Shown: one piece after another, positions 16,089 through 16,178 of the stretch | Position numbering within the stretch: position 1 is the first letter of the stretch | How the letters are laid out: each line of letters starts with the position of its first letter | Notes under the pieces: model-generated | Seen by the model: only the letters and a program-made list of their open reading frames with translations | The model's database searches: none | Told to the model about the DNA's origin: nothing | Position numbers and translations under genes: made by a program | Assembly: GCA_023488865.1 (NCBI GenBank) | Contig: JAMDDG010000207.1 | Coordinates: forward strand, 1 to 16,178 | From: Bacteroidota bacterium | GTDB taxonomy: Bacteria; Bacteroidota; Bacteroidia; Bacteroidales; Prolixibacteraceae | Length of the DNA: 16,178 bases | Reading direction: 5' to 3'

Positions 16089-16178
16089 TTATTCAGTCGG
16101 GGCTAAGATATAATAAGCATACTTACCGTCCGGGTACAAACCTTCGATGAGGATGGGTTTTTTATTGCTTGATTGCCT
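16089..16178 (-). CDS. 3' end of an unrecognised gene (partial at window edge)
   Basis: The last 29 codons and a TAA stop (16089-16091) of a minus-strand gene enter at the window end. The translation includes KKPILIEGLYPDGKYAYYIL and ends APTE. The other minus frame read through this segment stops earlier and looks non-coding, and the terminator beginning 27 nt downstream fits a real gene end. The fragment is too short to assign a family. The terminator suggests it belongs to a separate transcript from the sigma factor. Confidence 0.6.
   Translation of the reverse strand, partial: RQSSNKKPILIEGLYPDGKYAYYILAPTE

Noticed and set aside
1..16178. tRNA, rRNA, CRISPR array, transposase or integrase genes
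   Set aside because: No cloverleaf, rRNA-like segment, regularly spaced direct repeats or recombinase motifs were recognised by eye on either strand.

Overview
The window looks like part of a Bacteroidota chromosome, probably class Bacteroidia. The signs are paired SusC/SusD genes, a FecI-like ECF sigma factor with a FecR/DUF4974 anti-sigma factor, a DUF1735-type lipoprotein, promoters of the TTTG-N19-TAnnTTTG kind, and AT-rich leaders without Shine-Dalgarno sequences. Every convincing protein gene lies on the minus strand, so the genes read from high to low coordinates. I cannot name a genus from the sequence.

Layout in reading order. (1) 16178-16089 is the 3' end of an unrelated upstream gene, followed by a strong hairpin terminator (16061-16012). 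(2) 15933-15903 is a near-perfect Bacteroidota housekeeping promoter driving an ECF sigma factor (15884-15324). (3) The 339-bp gap 15323-14985 carries a nested palindromic repeat (15131-15266) and a candidate promoter. (4) The FecR-type anti-sigma factor (14984-13794) comes next. (5) A short leader precedes the first SusC. It holds a hairpin that resembles a terminator only when read on the plus strand, plus a plus-strand TAnnTTTG box, so it may encode a short antisense RNA. (6) Two successive SusC/SusD pairs follow: a classic STN-containing SusC with SusD (13707-8379), then a divergent SusC with SusD (8357-3301). (7) A DUF1735/DUF4361 surface lipoprotein follows (3197-2229). (8) A frameshifted 3' remnant of an S1-type sulfatase (2228-1743) abuts it. 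(9) An exported Gfo/Idh/MocA oxidoreductase (1620-163) closes the set.

This is a polysaccharide-utilisation-locus architecture. The likely logic is that glycan passing through the STN-bearing SusC signals to the FecR protein, which releases the sigma factor to raise transcription of the susC/susD block. SusD and DUF1735 lipoproteins capture glycan at the cell surface, and the SusC barrels import oligosaccharides using TonB energy. No glycoside hydrolase or polysaccharide lyase is encoded in the window, and the only sulfatase is broken, so the substrate cannot be named. The remnant suggests an ancestral sulfated glycan target.

The observations most worth a second look are the possible antisense RNA over the first susC leader, the eroded sulfatase, the second SusC without STN domain or recognisable TonB box, and the nested repeat between the sigma and anti-sigma genes.
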